Counted from the stretch's first letter, positions 1 through 7,764 are shown. The stretch is 64,000 nt of DNA from Nocardioides sp. QY071 (GCF_029961765.1 NZ_CP124681.1:3348001-3412000), one strand, 5' to 3'. Made by a program: numbers and translations. Notes: a model not told the origin generated them from the letters alone.

Positions 1-1
1 C

Positions 2-700
2 GGCACCGACCCGAGCATCCCGGCCGGCTACTACGACCCCGCGGCGGGCAAGACCGGCGCCGCGCTCGCGGCGGCACTGCACGGCATCATCGACGGCAAC
101 CGGACGCTGAGCTACACGCAGGTCTGGGACGCGCTCAAGGTCACCGACGCCGATCCCGCCAACAGCAACAACGTGATCGAGTTCTACTCCGGCCGCTCCG
201 TCCCGAAGTCGACCAACGGCGGTGATGCCGACGACTGGAACCGCGAGCACACGTGGCCGCAGAGCCATGGCGACTTCGGCACCAGCGCCGGTCCGGGCAC
301 CGACCTGCACCACCTACGTCCCGAGGACGTCACCGTCAACTCCACCCGCGGCAACAAGGACTTCGACAACGGCGGCTCCGCAGTCGCTCAGTGCCCCGAC
401 TGCTTCTCCGACGCCGACTCCTTCGAGCCCCGCGACTCGGTCAAGGGCGACGTGGCTCGCGGGCTGATGTACATGGCCGTGCGCTACGAGGGCGGCGACG
501 GCTTCGCGGACCTCGAGCTCAACGACAGCATCAACGGCACTACGCCGTACCTCGGCAAGATCTCGGTGTTGCTCGCCTGGAGCGCCGCTGACCCGCCGAC
601 GGCCGCGGAGCGGGCCCGCAACGACCGGATCTACCGCGACTACCAGGGCAACCGGAACCCGTTCGTCGACCACCCGGAGTACGCCGAGGCGATCTGGTAG
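2..700 (+). CDS. Endonuclease I family secreted nuclease (5' end outside window)
   Basis: The reading frame is open from the first bases of the window, so the N-terminus lies upstream. Visible sequence includes YYDPAAGKTG, a helix with LHGIIDG, then REHTWPQSHG, DLHHLRPED and NSTRGN. These are the hallmarks of the endonuclease I family (EndA/NucM, PF04231), secreted Mg-dependent nucleases with a His-metal active site. The likely role is extracellular nucleic acid degradation for nutrition or biofilm turnover. Two cysteines (CPDC) may form a disulfide, consistent with export. The TAG stop at 698-700 directly abuts the stop codon of the convergent hydrolase gene, leaving no room for a separate terminator. 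A signal peptide cannot be checked here. Confidence 0.88.
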   Translation, partial: GTDPSIPAGYYDPAAGKTGAALAAALHGIIDGNRTLSYTQVWDALKVTDADPANSNNVIEFYSGRSVPKSTNGGDADDWNREHTWPQSHGDFGTSAGPGTDLHHLRPEDVTVNSTRGNKDFDNGGSAVAQCPDCFSDADSFEPRDSVKGDVARGLMYMAVRYEGGDGFADLELNDSINGTTPYLGKISVLLAWSAADPPTAAERARNDRIYRDYQGNRNPFVDHPEYAEAIW

Positions 701-1486
701 TCAGTCCCCCAGGAACCGCTGCAGGATCTCGAGGAAGAGCTCCGGGCGCTCTGAGTGCAGCCAGTGCCCGGTGTCCTTCATCGTCACCTTGCGGTTGCGC
801 GGGAACCAGCGGTCCATCGCGGCGTCGTAGGCGGGCTGGACGTAGCTCGACCGGCCGCCGGCGAGCCACAGCACCGGTCCGTCGTACGGCGCCACGTGGG
901 CCAGCTCCGCCTCGGGCCAGCCGCTGATGGCGCCGAGGTCGCGGCCGAGCACATCGAGGTTGGCCTGCCAGCTCCAGCCGCCGGGCGCGGTGGGGTCGCG
1001 CCGCAGGTTCTGCAGCAGGAACGAGCGCACCGTCGGGTCGGGTACCGCGGGCTCCAGCAGTCGCTCGGCGTCCTCCCGGCGGACCACCTGCGTCAGGTCC
1101 ATCGCGCGCATCGCGGAGATGTAGCCCTGGAACTCGCGGCCCTCGGGATAGCTCACGGGTGAGATGTCGGCGACGCACAGGCGCTCCACCCGATCGGGGT
1201 GGAGCAGGGAGAGCACCATGGCGACCTTGCCGCCGAGCGAGTGACCGACCAGCGCGACCGGCTCGTCGGCCGGGATGACGTCCGCGACGAGCGCCGCCGT
1301 CTCGGCGAAGTCGAAGCGGTCGGGCCACGCGGAGCGCCCGTGGTGGGGCAGGTCGACGAGCAGCACCCGGTGCCTGCCGGCGAGCTGCTTGGCGATCCCG
1401 GTCCAGTTCTTGCCCTGGCCGAAGAGCCCGTGGAGAAAGACCACACGGCTCCCGGTGGAACCGAGAGCCGTGTGGTGAAGCGTCAC
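701..1486 (-). CDS. Alpha/beta-fold hydrolase (YbfF/menaquinone-esterase-like)
   Basis: A 261-residue alpha/beta hydrolase of normal length. The oxyanion-hole motif HGLFGQGKNW lies at residues 19-28, the nucleophile elbow is GHSLGG, and the C-terminal His sits in DTGHWLHSE. The cap-region wording SLLHPDRVERLCVADISP resembles YbfF-type acyl esterases. The GTG start is 12 bases after the stop of the dehydrogenase upstream on the same strand, so the two are probably one transcript. The substrate is unknown. The context (acyl-CoA dehydrogenase) makes an ester or thioester of fatty acid metabolism plausible, but that is inference. The convergent endonuclease gene ends at the adjacent base. Confidence 0.85.
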   Translation of the reverse strand: MTLHHTALGSTGSRVVFLHGLFGQGKNWTGIAKQLAGRHRVLLVDLPHHGRSAWPDRFDFAETAALVADVIPADEPVALVGHSLGGKVAMVLSLLHPDRVERLCVADISPVSYPEGREFQGYISAMRAMDLTQVVRREDAERLLEPAVPDPTVRSFLLQNLRRDPTAPGGWSWQANLDVLGRDLGAISGWPEAELAHVAPYDGPVLWLAGGRSSYVQPAYDAAMDRWFPRNRKVTMKDTGHWLHSERPELFLEILQRFLGD

Positions 1487-1498
1487 TCCGCCATTGTG

Positions 1499-2668
1499 TC
1501 AGGCGTAGTCGTGGAAGCCCTTGCCGGTCTTGCGGCCGAGCTCGCCGGCGTCGACCTTGGCGACGAGGGTGCCGGCCGGCTCGAAGCCCGGCTCGCCGAA
1601 CTCGGCGTACAGCTCCTTCTGGATGGCCAGCGACACGTCGTTGCCGACCACGTCGAGCAGCTCGAACGGGCCCATCGGGAACGCGGCGGTCTCCTTGATC
1701 GCGGCGTCGATGGTCGTGAGCTCCTCGCCGCCCTCGGCGAGCTTGATCGCGTCGTTGAGGTAGGGGAAGAGCAGCAGGTTGACGATGAAGCCCGAGCGGT
1801 CGCCGGCGGAGACGCCGACCTTGCCGACGTTGGCGGTCAGCGCCCGCACGGTCTCGTCGACGTCGGCGGCGGTGGCCGGGGTCGTGATGATCTCGACCAG
1901 CTTCATGACCGGGGCCGGGTTGAAGAAGTGCATGCCGATCACGTCCTGCGGGCGGCCGGTTGCCTCGCCCAGCTTGGTGATCGGGAGCGACGAGGTGGTG
2001 GTCGCGAGGATGGCGCCCGGCTTGCAGATCCGGTCGAGGTCGCGGAACAGCTCGAGCTTGAGCTCGAGGTCCTCCGCGATGGCCTCGACGACGATGTCCA
2101 CGCCGCCCAGCGCCTCGCGCTCGGTCGAGCCGGTGAGGCGGCCCAGCAGCGCGTCCTTGTCGCCCTCGGTGCCCTTGCCCTTGGCGATGGCGCGGTCGAG
2201 GTTCTTGGTGATGTAGCCGACGACGCCGTCGAGCTTCTCCTGGCTGCGGCCGACGTAGATGACCTCGTAGCCGGCCTGTGCGAAGACCTGGACGATGCCG
2301 GAGGCCATGGTGCCGGTGCCGACGACGCCGACCTTGGTGATGTCGTGCTTGAACTGCGGCGCGGCGGCCTCGCCCGCGGCAGCAGCCTCGTCGGCGAAGG
2401 TGCGGCCCTCGGCGACGAGCTTGTCGAGCAGGCCCGCCGGCTCGTGCAGGTGGTCGCCGGTCTCGGCGTACCGGGCGGCGAGCAGGTCACGGACCTGGGC
2501 GGCGCCGATCTCGTCGACGACGGTCAGCGGGCCCTTCGGGTAGCCGCAGCCGAAGCGCATGGCGGCGTCGATGTCGGTCACCGAGGCGTAGCCCGACTCG
2601 TAGGTGCGCACCGCGTGGTTGAGGTACGGCAGCACCAGCGTGTTGAAGATCTGCTCGCTCGAAGTCAT
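1499..2668 (-). CDS. 3-hydroxyacyl-CoA (3-hydroxybutyryl-CoA) dehydrogenase
   Basis: NAD(P)-dependent oxidation of 3-hydroxyacyl-CoA to 3-ketoacyl-CoA. The Rossmann motif GVVGTGTMASGI is near residue 113. It is followed by EAIAEDLELK, the catalytic region ATTTSSLPI and GMHFFNPAPVM, then a C-terminal 3HCDH dimerization domain ending GRKTGKGFHDYA. Unusually, about 90 residues in front of the Rossmann fold look like another copy of the C-terminal 3HCDH domain (YGSATVTDID-type helix, GCGYPKGPLTVVDEIG), giving a C-N-C layout. I chose the ATG at 2668 over the GTG at 2698. The operator-like palindrome at 2702-2716 would otherwise sit only 3 bp from the start. It probably forms a unit with the downstream hydrolase and acts in beta-oxidation, PHB or ethylmalonyl-CoA metabolism. 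Confidence 0.9.
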   Translation of the reverse strand: MTSSEQIFNTLVLPYLNHAVRTYESGYASVTDIDAAMRFGCGYPKGPLTVVDEIGAAQVRDLLAARYAETGDHLHEPAGLLDKLVAEGRTFADEAAAAGEAAAPQFKHDITKVGVVGTGTMASGIVQVFAQAGYEVIYVGRSQEKLDGVVGYITKNLDRAIAKGKGTEGDKDALLGRLTGSTEREALGGVDIVVEAIAEDLELKLELFRDLDRICKPGAILATTTSSLPITKLGEATGRPQDVIGMHFFNPAPVMKLVEIITTPATAADVDETVRALTANVGKVGVSAGDRSGFIVNLLLFPYLNDAIKLAEGGEELTTIDAAIKETAAFPMGPFELLDVVGNDVSLAIQKELYAEFGEPGFEPAGTLVAKVDAGELGRKTGKGFHDYA

Positions 2669-2701
2669 GGCTGGCAGTGTGGCATCCGTCCGGCCCACTG
2701 A

Positions 2702-2716
2702 CTACCAGTCGGTAAC
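2702..2716 (-). promoter_or_regulatory. Operator-like palindrome upstream of 3-hydroxyacyl-CoA dehydrogenase
   Basis: Read on the minus strand the site is GTTACCGACTGGTAG, containing TACC-N4-GGTA. It lies 34 bp upstream of the chosen start. A 13/15 identical copy, GTTACCAACAGGTAG, lies upstream of ethylmalonyl-CoA mutase at 7787-7801. The symmetry and size fit a TetR-like dimeric repressor site; the identity of the regulator is inferred only. Confidence 0.6.
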
Positions 2717-2736
2717 CATGTGGACAGAGACAGACG

Positions 2737-3048
2737 TCACATCCGGCGGGCGGTCACGTCGACGCGGACCAGCTTGGACCGCGAGGCCTGGCCGCGCACC
2801 AGGCTCACCGCAGAGCGGGGGACGCCGAGCTCCTTGGCCAGCCAGCGCACCAGCTCGTCGTTGGCTCGACCGTCGACGGGCGGCGAGGCGAGCCGGATCT
2901 TGAGCTCGGCTCCGTCCACGCCCGTCGCGCCCGCCGGGCCCGTGCGAGAGGCGCCCGGCAGGACACGTACGGCGAGCAGCCAGGTCGTCGTACGGCCCTG
3001 CTCGTCGACGTGCTCGGGGCGCCACCACGGCTGGTCGTCGATCTCCAC
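2737..3048 (-). CDS. DUF167 family protein (YggU-like)
   Basis: A 103-residue protein matching the DUF167 family (PF02594): [10 protein letters not shown] near residue 28, then [19 protein letters not shown] and [23 protein letters not shown]. The family is widespread and structurally known (YggU fold) but has no agreed function. This copy carries about 20 extra N-terminal residues with [10 protein letters not shown]. It is divergent from nucS with only 25 bp between the starts, so the two promoters must overlap. Its stop is about 70 bp upstream of the 3-hydroxyacyl-CoA dehydrogenase start. Confidence 0.85.
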   Translation of the reverse strand: MEIDDQPWWRPEHVDEQGRTTTWLLAVRVLPGASRTGPAGATGVDGAELKIRLASPPVDGRANDELVRWLAKELGVPRSAVSLVRGQASRSKLVRVDVTARRM

Positions 3049-3073
3049 GACGCAGACTGTAGATTCGTCGCCC

Positions 3074-3772
3074 GTGAGACTCGTCGTTGCGCGTTGCCAG
3101 GTGGACTACGCAGGCCGATTGACCGCGCACCTCCCGATGGCGACCCGGGTGCTCATGCTCAAGGCCGACGGCTCGGTGCTCGTGCACTCCGACGGCGGCT
3201 CCTACAAGCCGCTGAACTGGATGTCGCCGCCGTGCACGGTCCGGGAGGGCGAGGCCGAGGACGGCCGGGTCGAGTGGACCGTCACCGCGAAGGCGCCGAA
3301 GGGCCAGACGCCCGACACGCTGCGGATCCTCATCGACGAGATTCACCACGACACGAAGCACGACCTCGGCATCGACCCCGGACTGCAGAAGGACGGCGTC
3401 GAGAAGCACCTCCAGGAGCTGCTCGCCGAGCACCCCGGAACGCTGTCCGCCGGCCTGACCCTGGTCCGGCGCGAGTTCCCCACCGCCATCGGCCCGGTCG
3501 ACCTCATGTGCCGCGACGGCGAGGGCCTCTCGGTCGCGGTCGAGATCAAGCGCCGCGGGGAGATCGACGGCGTCGAGCAGCTCACCCGCTACCTCGACCT
3601 GCTCAACCGCGACCCGCTGCTGACCGGCAAGGGCGCGGTGCGCGGCATCTTCGCCGCCCAGGAGATCAAGCCGCAGGCTCGCGTGCTCGCCGAGGACCGC
3701 GGCATCGCCTGCGCCGTGGTCGACTACGACGCGCTGCGTGGGCTCGACAACGCCGAGGACCGGCTCTTCTGA
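3074..3772 (+). CDS. nucS: Mismatch-specific endonuclease NucS
   Basis: NucS is the RecB-like endonuclease that replaces MutS/MutL mismatch repair in most Actinobacteria, cutting both strands at mismatches. The GTG start at 3074 gives 232 residues, the family's length, beginning [16 protein letters not shown]. The N-terminal DNA-binding domain includes LNWMSPP. The C-terminal PD-(D/E)XK nuclease core shows D143 (GPVDLM) and E157/K159 ([10 protein letters not shown]), followed by [13 protein letters not shown]. The extreme C-terminus, AEDRLF, resembles the short beta-clamp binding peptide reported for actinobacterial NucS. A much longer upstream open frame exists but overlaps the divergent DUF167 gene and was not used. 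Confidence 0.95.
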   Translation: MRLVVARCQVDYAGRLTAHLPMATRVLMLKADGSVLVHSDGGSYKPLNWMSPPCTVREGEAEDGRVEWTVTAKAPKGQTPDTLRILIDEIHHDTKHDLGIDPGLQKDGVEKHLQELLAEHPGTLSAGLTLVRREFPTAIGPVDLMCRDGEGLSVAVEIKRRGEIDGVEQLTRYLDLLNRDPLLTGKGAVRGIFAAQEIKPQARVLAEDRGIACAVVDYDALRGLDNAEDRLF

Positions 3773-3783
3773 GCCGCCGCGCC

Positions 3784-4407
3784 ATGACGCCGATCTTCCA
3801 CCTCGCCCTGCTCCGCGACTGGGAGGAGGCTCAGCGCGCGGGCTCCTACACGACCTCCACGCTCGGTCGCAGCCTTGCCGAGGAGGGCTTCATCCACGCC
3901 AGCCGGGCCGATCAGTGGACCGGCGTGCGCGACCGGTTCTACGGCGAGGTCACCGACCCGATGGTGCTGCTGCAGATCGACCCGGGAGTGCTCGACGTAC
4001 CCGTGGTCGACGAGGAGCCGTTCCCGGGCGCGGGCGAGACCTTCCCCCACATCTACGGACCGCTGCCGGTGACGGCGGTGGTCAAGGCGATCCCGCTCGC
4101 GGCGCAGCGATCCACCGAGCCCGCGCCGACGCCGGCCCCGGAGCCCGCACCCGTCGCGGACCGCCCGGACCGCCCGGACGTTCCGGACCGCCCGACCGAG
4201 AGCTTCTCCCGCGTCTACTTCCGCGAGGTGTTCTTCAACGTCGCCGTCCTCAGCATCGTGCTGCTGGTCGCTGTGGCGGGCACGGCCCTCGGCAGCACGC
4301 TGCCGATCGCCGCGGGTACGGCGCTCGGCGGGTTGCTGGGCATCGCGCTCGGCGTGGTGCTGGCAGTAGGGGTCTACCGGCTGCGGCACCCGCGCGCCGG
4401 ACGCTGA
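3784..4407 (+). CDS. DUF952 domain protein with two C-terminal membrane helices
   Basis: The first ~105 residues match the DUF952 family: IFHLALLRDWEEA, then GFIHASRADQW, LLQIDPGVLDVPVV and FPHIYGPLPVTAVV. This family has no settled function. A Pro/Ala/Asp-rich linker with PDRPDVPDRP follows. The last ~65 residues contain two hydrophobic segments (VAVLSIVLLVAVAGTALG and GGLLGIALGVVLAVGVY) that should anchor the protein in the membrane with the DUF952 domain cytoplasmic. The DUF952-plus-membrane-tail architecture is less common than the stand-alone domain. The gene starts 11 bp after nucS on the same strand and may be co-transcribed. It converges on the ferritin gene. Confidence 0.82.
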   Translation: MTPIFHLALLRDWEEAQRAGSYTTSTLGRSLAEEGFIHASRADQWTGVRDRFYGEVTDPMVLLQIDPGVLDVPVVDEEPFPGAGETFPHIYGPLPVTAVVKAIPLAAQRSTEPAPTPAPEPAPVADRPDRPDVPDRPTESFSRVYFREVFFNVAVLSIVLLVAVAGTALGSTLPIAAGTALGGLLGIALGVVLAVGVYRLRHPRAGR

Positions 4408-4410
4408 GCG

Positions 4411-4935
4411 TCAGGCGCCGGCGGCCGGCGGAGCGGTCGGGTCGGTGTCGCCGGCGCCCTGCTCCCGGGCGACCCAGTCCTCGATCGCGTTGATGTCGTC
4501 CTTGCTGCGGGTGACCACGGCGAGCAGGTCGTTCATGGTCGCGACCTCCTCGACCTGCTCCTTGATGAACCACTGCATGAACTGCTCGGAGGCGAAGTCG
4601 TACTCGTCGCGGGCGATGCGCAGCAGGCCGTTGATCTGCTCGGTGACCCGCTTCTCCTGCTCCAAGGCCAGCTCGATCGGCGCGACGACGTCGTCGAAGA
4701 CGGCGACCGGCGCCTCGACGCCCGGGATCTTCACGGGAGCGTCGGTGTCGAGGAGGTACTGCACCATCATCATGGCGTGCAGGCGCTCCTCGAGCGCCTG
4801 GGCGTAGAAGAAGGCCGCCAGCTGGGGCATCGTCAGCGCGTCGTAGTGCACGGCGCACGCGAGGTACTGGTTGTGCGCGGCGAACTCGTTGCCGATCTGG
4901 ACGTTGAGCTGGTCGGTGAAGCGGGGTGCGGCCAT
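4411..4935 (-). CDS. Ferritin (non-heme)
   Basis: Iron-storage ferritin, 174 residues. A four-helix-bundle ferroxidase site is visible: E17 (IGNEFAAHNQY), Y24, and E50/H53 in ALEERLHA. A second glutamate set follows in ELALEQEKRVTEQINGL and SEQFMQWFIKEQVEEVA. No heme-ligand Met pattern typical of bacterioferritin is obvious, and the sequence resembles actinobacterial BfrB/Ftn. It oxidizes Fe(II) and stores Fe(III) in a 24-mer cage in the cytosol. It lies 33 bp downstream of the small Cys-rich gene on the same strand, behind a DtxR/IdeR-like box. Iron-dependent control is therefore likely. Confidence 0.92.
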   Translation of the reverse strand: MAAPRFTDQLNVQIGNEFAAHNQYLACAVHYDALTMPQLAAFFYAQALEERLHAMMMVQYLLDTDAPVKIPGVEAPVAVFDDVVAPIELALEQEKRVTEQINGLLRIARDEYDFASEQFMQWFIKEQVEEVATMNDLLAVVTRSKDDINAIEDWVAREQGAGDTDPTAPPAAGA

Positions 4936-4968
4936 GGGCGCCAGCCTAGTCGGCGGCGTGAGCGAGCC

Positions 4969-5175
4969 TCAGGCGGCCTTCTGCAGGCTCTTCTTGGTGA
5001 CCTTCTTGCCGTCGGCGCGCACCAGCACGCGCTTCTTGACGGTGTAGCCCTCGGGGAGGGTGCCCTCCTTGAGCATGCGCAGGGGGCAGCGACCGCAGCG
5101 CGACTTCGACACGCAGCACTTCGTCTTGGGGAGCTTGCGCACCTTCCCCTTCGACTTCTTCTTGTCCTTGCCCAC
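4969..5175 (-). CDS. Small Lys-rich, Cys-rich conserved actinobacterial protein
   Basis: A 68-residue basic protein starting with GTG. The N-terminus is lysine-rich (GKDKKKSKGKVRKLPK). The centre holds five cysteines in CCVSKSRCGRCP, spacing CC-x5-C-x2-C, a possible metal or Fe-S site. The C-terminus is again basic (KKRVLVRADGKKVTKKSL). I recognise similar small proteins in other Actinobacteria but no function. It is the first gene after an iron-box-like palindrome, with ferritin immediately downstream. This suggests a role linked to iron or metal status, possibly nucleic acid binding given the charge. No convincing Shine-Dalgarno is present. The -10-like TACCCT close to the start suggests a leaderless transcript. 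Confidence 0.75.
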   Translation of the reverse strand: MGKDKKKSKGKVRKLPKTKCCVSKSRCGRCPLRMLKEGTLPEGYTVKKRVLVRADGKKVTKKSLQKAA

Positions 5176-5193
5176 ACGACGAGGGTAAGCGAT

Positions 5194-5212
5194 TGAGGGT
5201 AGGCAGACCTAA
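5194..5212 (-). promoter_or_regulatory. DtxR/IdeR-like iron box
   Basis: A 19-bp site that matches the DtxR/IdeR consensus TTAGGTTAGSCTAACCTAA at 15 of 19 positions (minus strand TTAGGTCTGCCTACCCTCA). It ends 19 bp upstream of the small Cys-rich gene, which is followed by ferritin. It overlaps one of two TACCCT -10-like hexamers. Known IdeR sites regulate ferritin genes in mycobacteria. Function here is inferred from the match and the neighbourhood. Confidence 0.6.
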
Positions 5213-5260
5213 CCGACGTGACGCGGCTCACATGTGCCGCGGACTACTAGGGTTCCGGTC

Positions 5261-5620
5261 GTGATCGAGATCTGGCTGAACCCCGCCTGCTCCAAGTGCC
5301 GCACCGCCGAGAGCGAGCTCCGGGCCGCCGGCGTCGACTACACCGTCCGCCGCTACCTCGACGAGCCGCCGACCATCACCGAGCTCGAGGACGTGCTCGC
5401 CCGCCTCGGCCTCGAGCCCTGGGACATCGCGCGTACGGCGGACGCCGGCAAGCTGGGCGTCACGCTGCCCGCCCGGGCGGCCGAGCAGCGCGCGGCATGG
5501 CTCGACCTGATGGCCGCGCACCCGCGCCTCATCCAGCGCCCGATCCTCACCGCCTCGGACGGTACGACGGTCGTCGGTCGCGACCCCGAGTCGTTGTCCC
5601 GGGTGATCGCGGCCGAGTGA
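5261..5620 (+). CDS. ArsC/Spx-family arsenate reductase-like protein
   Basis: A 119-residue thioredoxin-fold protein of the ArsC family. The N-terminal strand leads into the active-site Cys in WLNPACSKCRTAESEL, giving C-x2-C. Further family signs are YTVRRYLDEPPT, ELEDVLARLGLEPWDIAR, and the C-terminal RPILTASDGTTVVGRDPE containing the conserved Arg-Pro. True ArsC enzymes reduce arsenate with glutaredoxin or mycothiol; many relatives (YfgD/YffB type) have other or unknown roles. No ars genes lie nearby, so arsenic resistance is not supported by context. GTG start at 5261. It is convergent with ethylmalonyl-CoA mutase, with a large inverted repeat between the two 3' ends. Confidence 0.82.
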   Translation: MIEIWLNPACSKCRTAESELRAAGVDYTVRRYLDEPPTITELEDVLARLGLEPWDIARTADAGKLGVTLPARAAEQRAAWLDLMAAHPRLIQRPILTASDGTTVVGRDPESLSRVIAAE

Positions 5621-5631
5621 CCGACGGGTCA

Positions 5632-5710
5632 TGTAACTAAGTGTTACAGCACAGATATCCACCACTCTGGCCCCACAGGCACCAAATCAGTGCTGTAACA
5701 CTTAGTTACA
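5632..5710. repeat. Perfect 21-bp inverted repeat, 37-bp spacer, between convergent genes
   Basis: The left arm (5632-5652) and right arm (5690-5710) are exact reverse complements over 21 bp. Each arm itself contains the 17-bp dyad TGTAAC-N5-GTTACA. The element is AT-richer than its surroundings and fills the gap between the 3' ends of the ArsC-like gene (stop 5620) and the mutase gene (stop 5725). No T-run follows either arm, so a canonical intrinsic terminator is not supported. A paired protein-binding site, an mRNA-protecting hairpin or a small element remnant are possible. Confidence 0.85.
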
Positions 5711-5724
5711 AGTGAGCGGCGGTC

Positions 5725-7764
5725 TCACCCCAGGCCGTTGGCCCTGCGGATAACGTTGACGATGCCGCCCATGATCTCGGTCAGCCCGAAGTCCTTGGGC
5801 GTGTAGACCGCGGCGACGCCCTGCTCGATCAGCGCCTTCCCGTCGGACTCGGGGATGATCCCGCCGACGATGACGGGGACCTCGCCCATCCCGGCCGCGC
5901 GCAGACCATCGAGGACGGCGGGCACCAGCTCCATGTGGGAGCCGGACAGGATCGAGAGGCCGACGCAGTGGACGTCCTCGGCGACCGCGGCGGCGACGAT
6001 CTGCTCCGGGGTCAGCCGGATGCCCTGGTAGATCACCTCGAAGCCCGCGTCGCGGGCGCGTACGGCGACCTGCTCGGCGCCGTTCGAGTGGCCGTCGAGG
6101 CCCGGCTTGCCGACCAGCAGGCGCAGGCGGCCTCCGAGCTCCTCGCCCGTGGCGCGCACGGCCTCGCGGACGGCGGTCAGCTCGGCACCGGCCTCGGCGA
6201 CGCCGACCGCACCGGCGACGCCGGTGGGGGCGCGGAACTCGCCGAAGACCTCACGCAGGACGCCGGCCCACTCCCCCGTGGTCGCGCCCGCACGGGCGGC
6301 GGCGAGGGTGGCGGCCATCAGGTTGGTGCCGGACTTGGCGTCCTCGGCGAGCCGGGCGAGAGCGGCCTCGACCTCGCCGGCGTCGCGCTGGGCCTTCCAC
6401 GCCTCGACCGAGGCGAGGGCCGACTTCTCGGCCTCCGGGTCGGCGACCATGATCGCGCCGTCGAGGTCCGCGGTGAGCGGGCTCTGCTCGGTGGTGTCGA
6501 ACTTGTTGACGCCGACGATGATCTCCTCGCCGGCCTCGATGGCCGCCCGGCGGCGGGCGTGGGAGGAGACCAGCTCCTGCTTCATGTAGCCGGAGTCGAC
6601 GGCGGCGATCGCGCCGCCCATCGCCTGGACCCGGTCGATCTCGGCCTTGGCGCCGGCGATCAGCTCCTGCACCTTGGCCTCGACGACGGGCGAGCCGTCG
6701 AAGATGTCGTCGTACTCCAGCAGGTCGGACTCGAAGGCGAGGACCTGCTGCAGGCGCAGCGACCACTGCTGGTCCCAGGGGCGCGGGAGGCCGAGGGCCT
6801 CGTTCCACGCGGGGAGCTGGACGGCGCGGGCGCGGGCCTTCTTCGACAGCGTCACGGCGAGCATCTCGAGCACGATGCGCTGGACGTTGTTCTCGGGCTG
6901 CGCCTCCGTGAGGCCCAGGCTGTTGACCTGGACGCCGTAGCGGAAGCGGCGCATCTTCTCGTCGGTGACGCCGTAGCGCTCCCGGGTGATCTCGTCCCAC
7001 AGGTCGACGAAGGCGCGCATCTTGCACATCTCCTCGACGAAGCGCACGCCCGCGTTGACGAAGAAGGAGATCCGGCCGACGACCTTCTCGAAGTCGTCGT
7101 CGGAGACCTGTCCGGAGTTCTTCACCTGGTCGAGGACGGCGATCGCGGTGCACATGGCGTACGCGATCTCCTGCACCGGCGTCGCGCCGGCCTCCTGCAG
7201 GTGGTAGCTGCAGATGTTGATCGGGTTCCACTTCGGGATCTCGTGGACCGTGTAGGCGATCATGTCGCCGATCAGGCGCAGGGAGTGCTCGGGCGGGAAC
7301 ACGTAGGTCCCGCGCGAGAGGTACTCCTTGATGATGTCGTTCTGCGTCGTGCCCGCGAGCTGGTGGGCGACCTCGGACGGCGAGGAGTCGGGGTTCTGCT
7401 CCTCCGCAGCGACCTGGTACATCGCGAGCAGCCACATGGCGGTCGCGTTGATCGTCATCGAGGTGTTCATCTCGGTGAGGGGGATCTGGTCGAAGAGCTT
7501 GCGCATCTCGCCCAGGTGCGGCACCGGTACGCCGACCTTGCCGACCTCACCGCGCGACAGTGGGCTGTCGGGGTCGTAGCCGGTCTGGGTGGGCAGGTCG
7601 AAGGCCACCGACAGGCCGGTCTGGCCCTTGGCCAGGTTGGTCCGGTACAGGGCGTTGGACGCCTCGGCGGTCGAGTGACCGGCGTAGGTCCGCATCACCC
7701 AGGGGCGGTCCTTGGCGTGCGATGCCTTCCCGGCGGGGCCGGCTGCGTCGGGCGAGGTGCTCAT
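5725..7764 (-). CDS. ecm: Ethylmalonyl-CoA mutase (MeaA type), B12-dependent
   Basis: A 679-residue adenosylcobalamin-dependent acyl-CoA mutase. The N-terminus, KDRPWVMRTYAGHSTAEASN followed by LPTQTGYDPDSPLSRGEVG, is the MeaA/ethylmalonyl-CoA mutase signature; methylmalonyl-CoA mutases read FDLATHRGYDSD here. The TIM barrel continues through TSMTINATAMW, TTQNDIIKEYLSRGTYVFPP and NICSYHLQEAGATPVQE. The cobalamin-binding domain shows DGHSNG at residues 557-562 (DxHxxG) and then LSILSGSHM and VIVGGIIP. It converts ethylmalonyl-CoA to methylsuccinyl-CoA in the ethylmalonyl-CoA pathway for C2 assimilation. I chose the ATG at 7764 because the operator at 7787-7801 lies just upstream. A cobalamin adenosyltransferase is encoded 0.6 kb away. 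Confidence 0.9.
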   Translation of the reverse strand: MSTSPDAAGPAGKASHAKDRPWVMRTYAGHSTAEASNALYRTNLAKGQTGLSVAFDLPTQTGYDPDSPLSRGEVGKVGVPVPHLGEMRKLFDQIPLTEMNTSMTINATAMWLLAMYQVAAEEQNPDSSPSEVAHQLAGTTQNDIIKEYLSRGTYVFPPEHSLRLIGDMIAYTVHEIPKWNPINICSYHLQEAGATPVQEIAYAMCTAIAVLDQVKNSGQVSDDDFEKVVGRISFFVNAGVRFVEEMCKMRAFVDLWDEITRERYGVTDEKMRRFRYGVQVNSLGLTEAQPENNVQRIVLEMLAVTLSKKARARAVQLPAWNEALGLPRPWDQQWSLRLQQVLAFESDLLEYDDIFDGSPVVEAKVQELIAGAKAEIDRVQAMGGAIAAVDSGYMKQELVSSHARRRAAIEAGEEIIVGVNKFDTTEQSPLTADLDGAIMVADPEAEKSALASVEAWKAQRDAGEVEAALARLAEDAKSGTNLMAATLAAARAGATTGEWAGVLREVFGEFRAPTGVAGAVGVAEAGAELTAVREAVRATGEELGGRLRLLVGKPGLDGHSNGAEQVAVRARDAGFEVIYQGIRLTPEQIVAAAVAEDVHCVGLSILSGSHMELVPAVLDGLRAAGMGEVPVIVGGIIPESDGKALIEQGVAAVYTPKDFGLTEIMGGIVNVIRRANGLG

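Noticed and set aside
2720..3073. N-terminal extension of nucS
   Set aside because: It overlaps the divergent DUF167 gene, and the GTG at 3074 gives the normal NucS length and N-terminus.
5632..5710. The inverted repeat as a bidirectional intrinsic terminator
   Set aside because: Neither arm is followed by a T-run, and a 37-base loop is long for a terminator.
5725..7764. Methylmalonyl-CoA mutase large subunit
   Set aside because: The N-terminal signature (LPTQTGYDPDSPLSRGEVG) and the ~680-residue single-chain layout fit the MeaA/ethylmalonyl-CoA mutase branch better.
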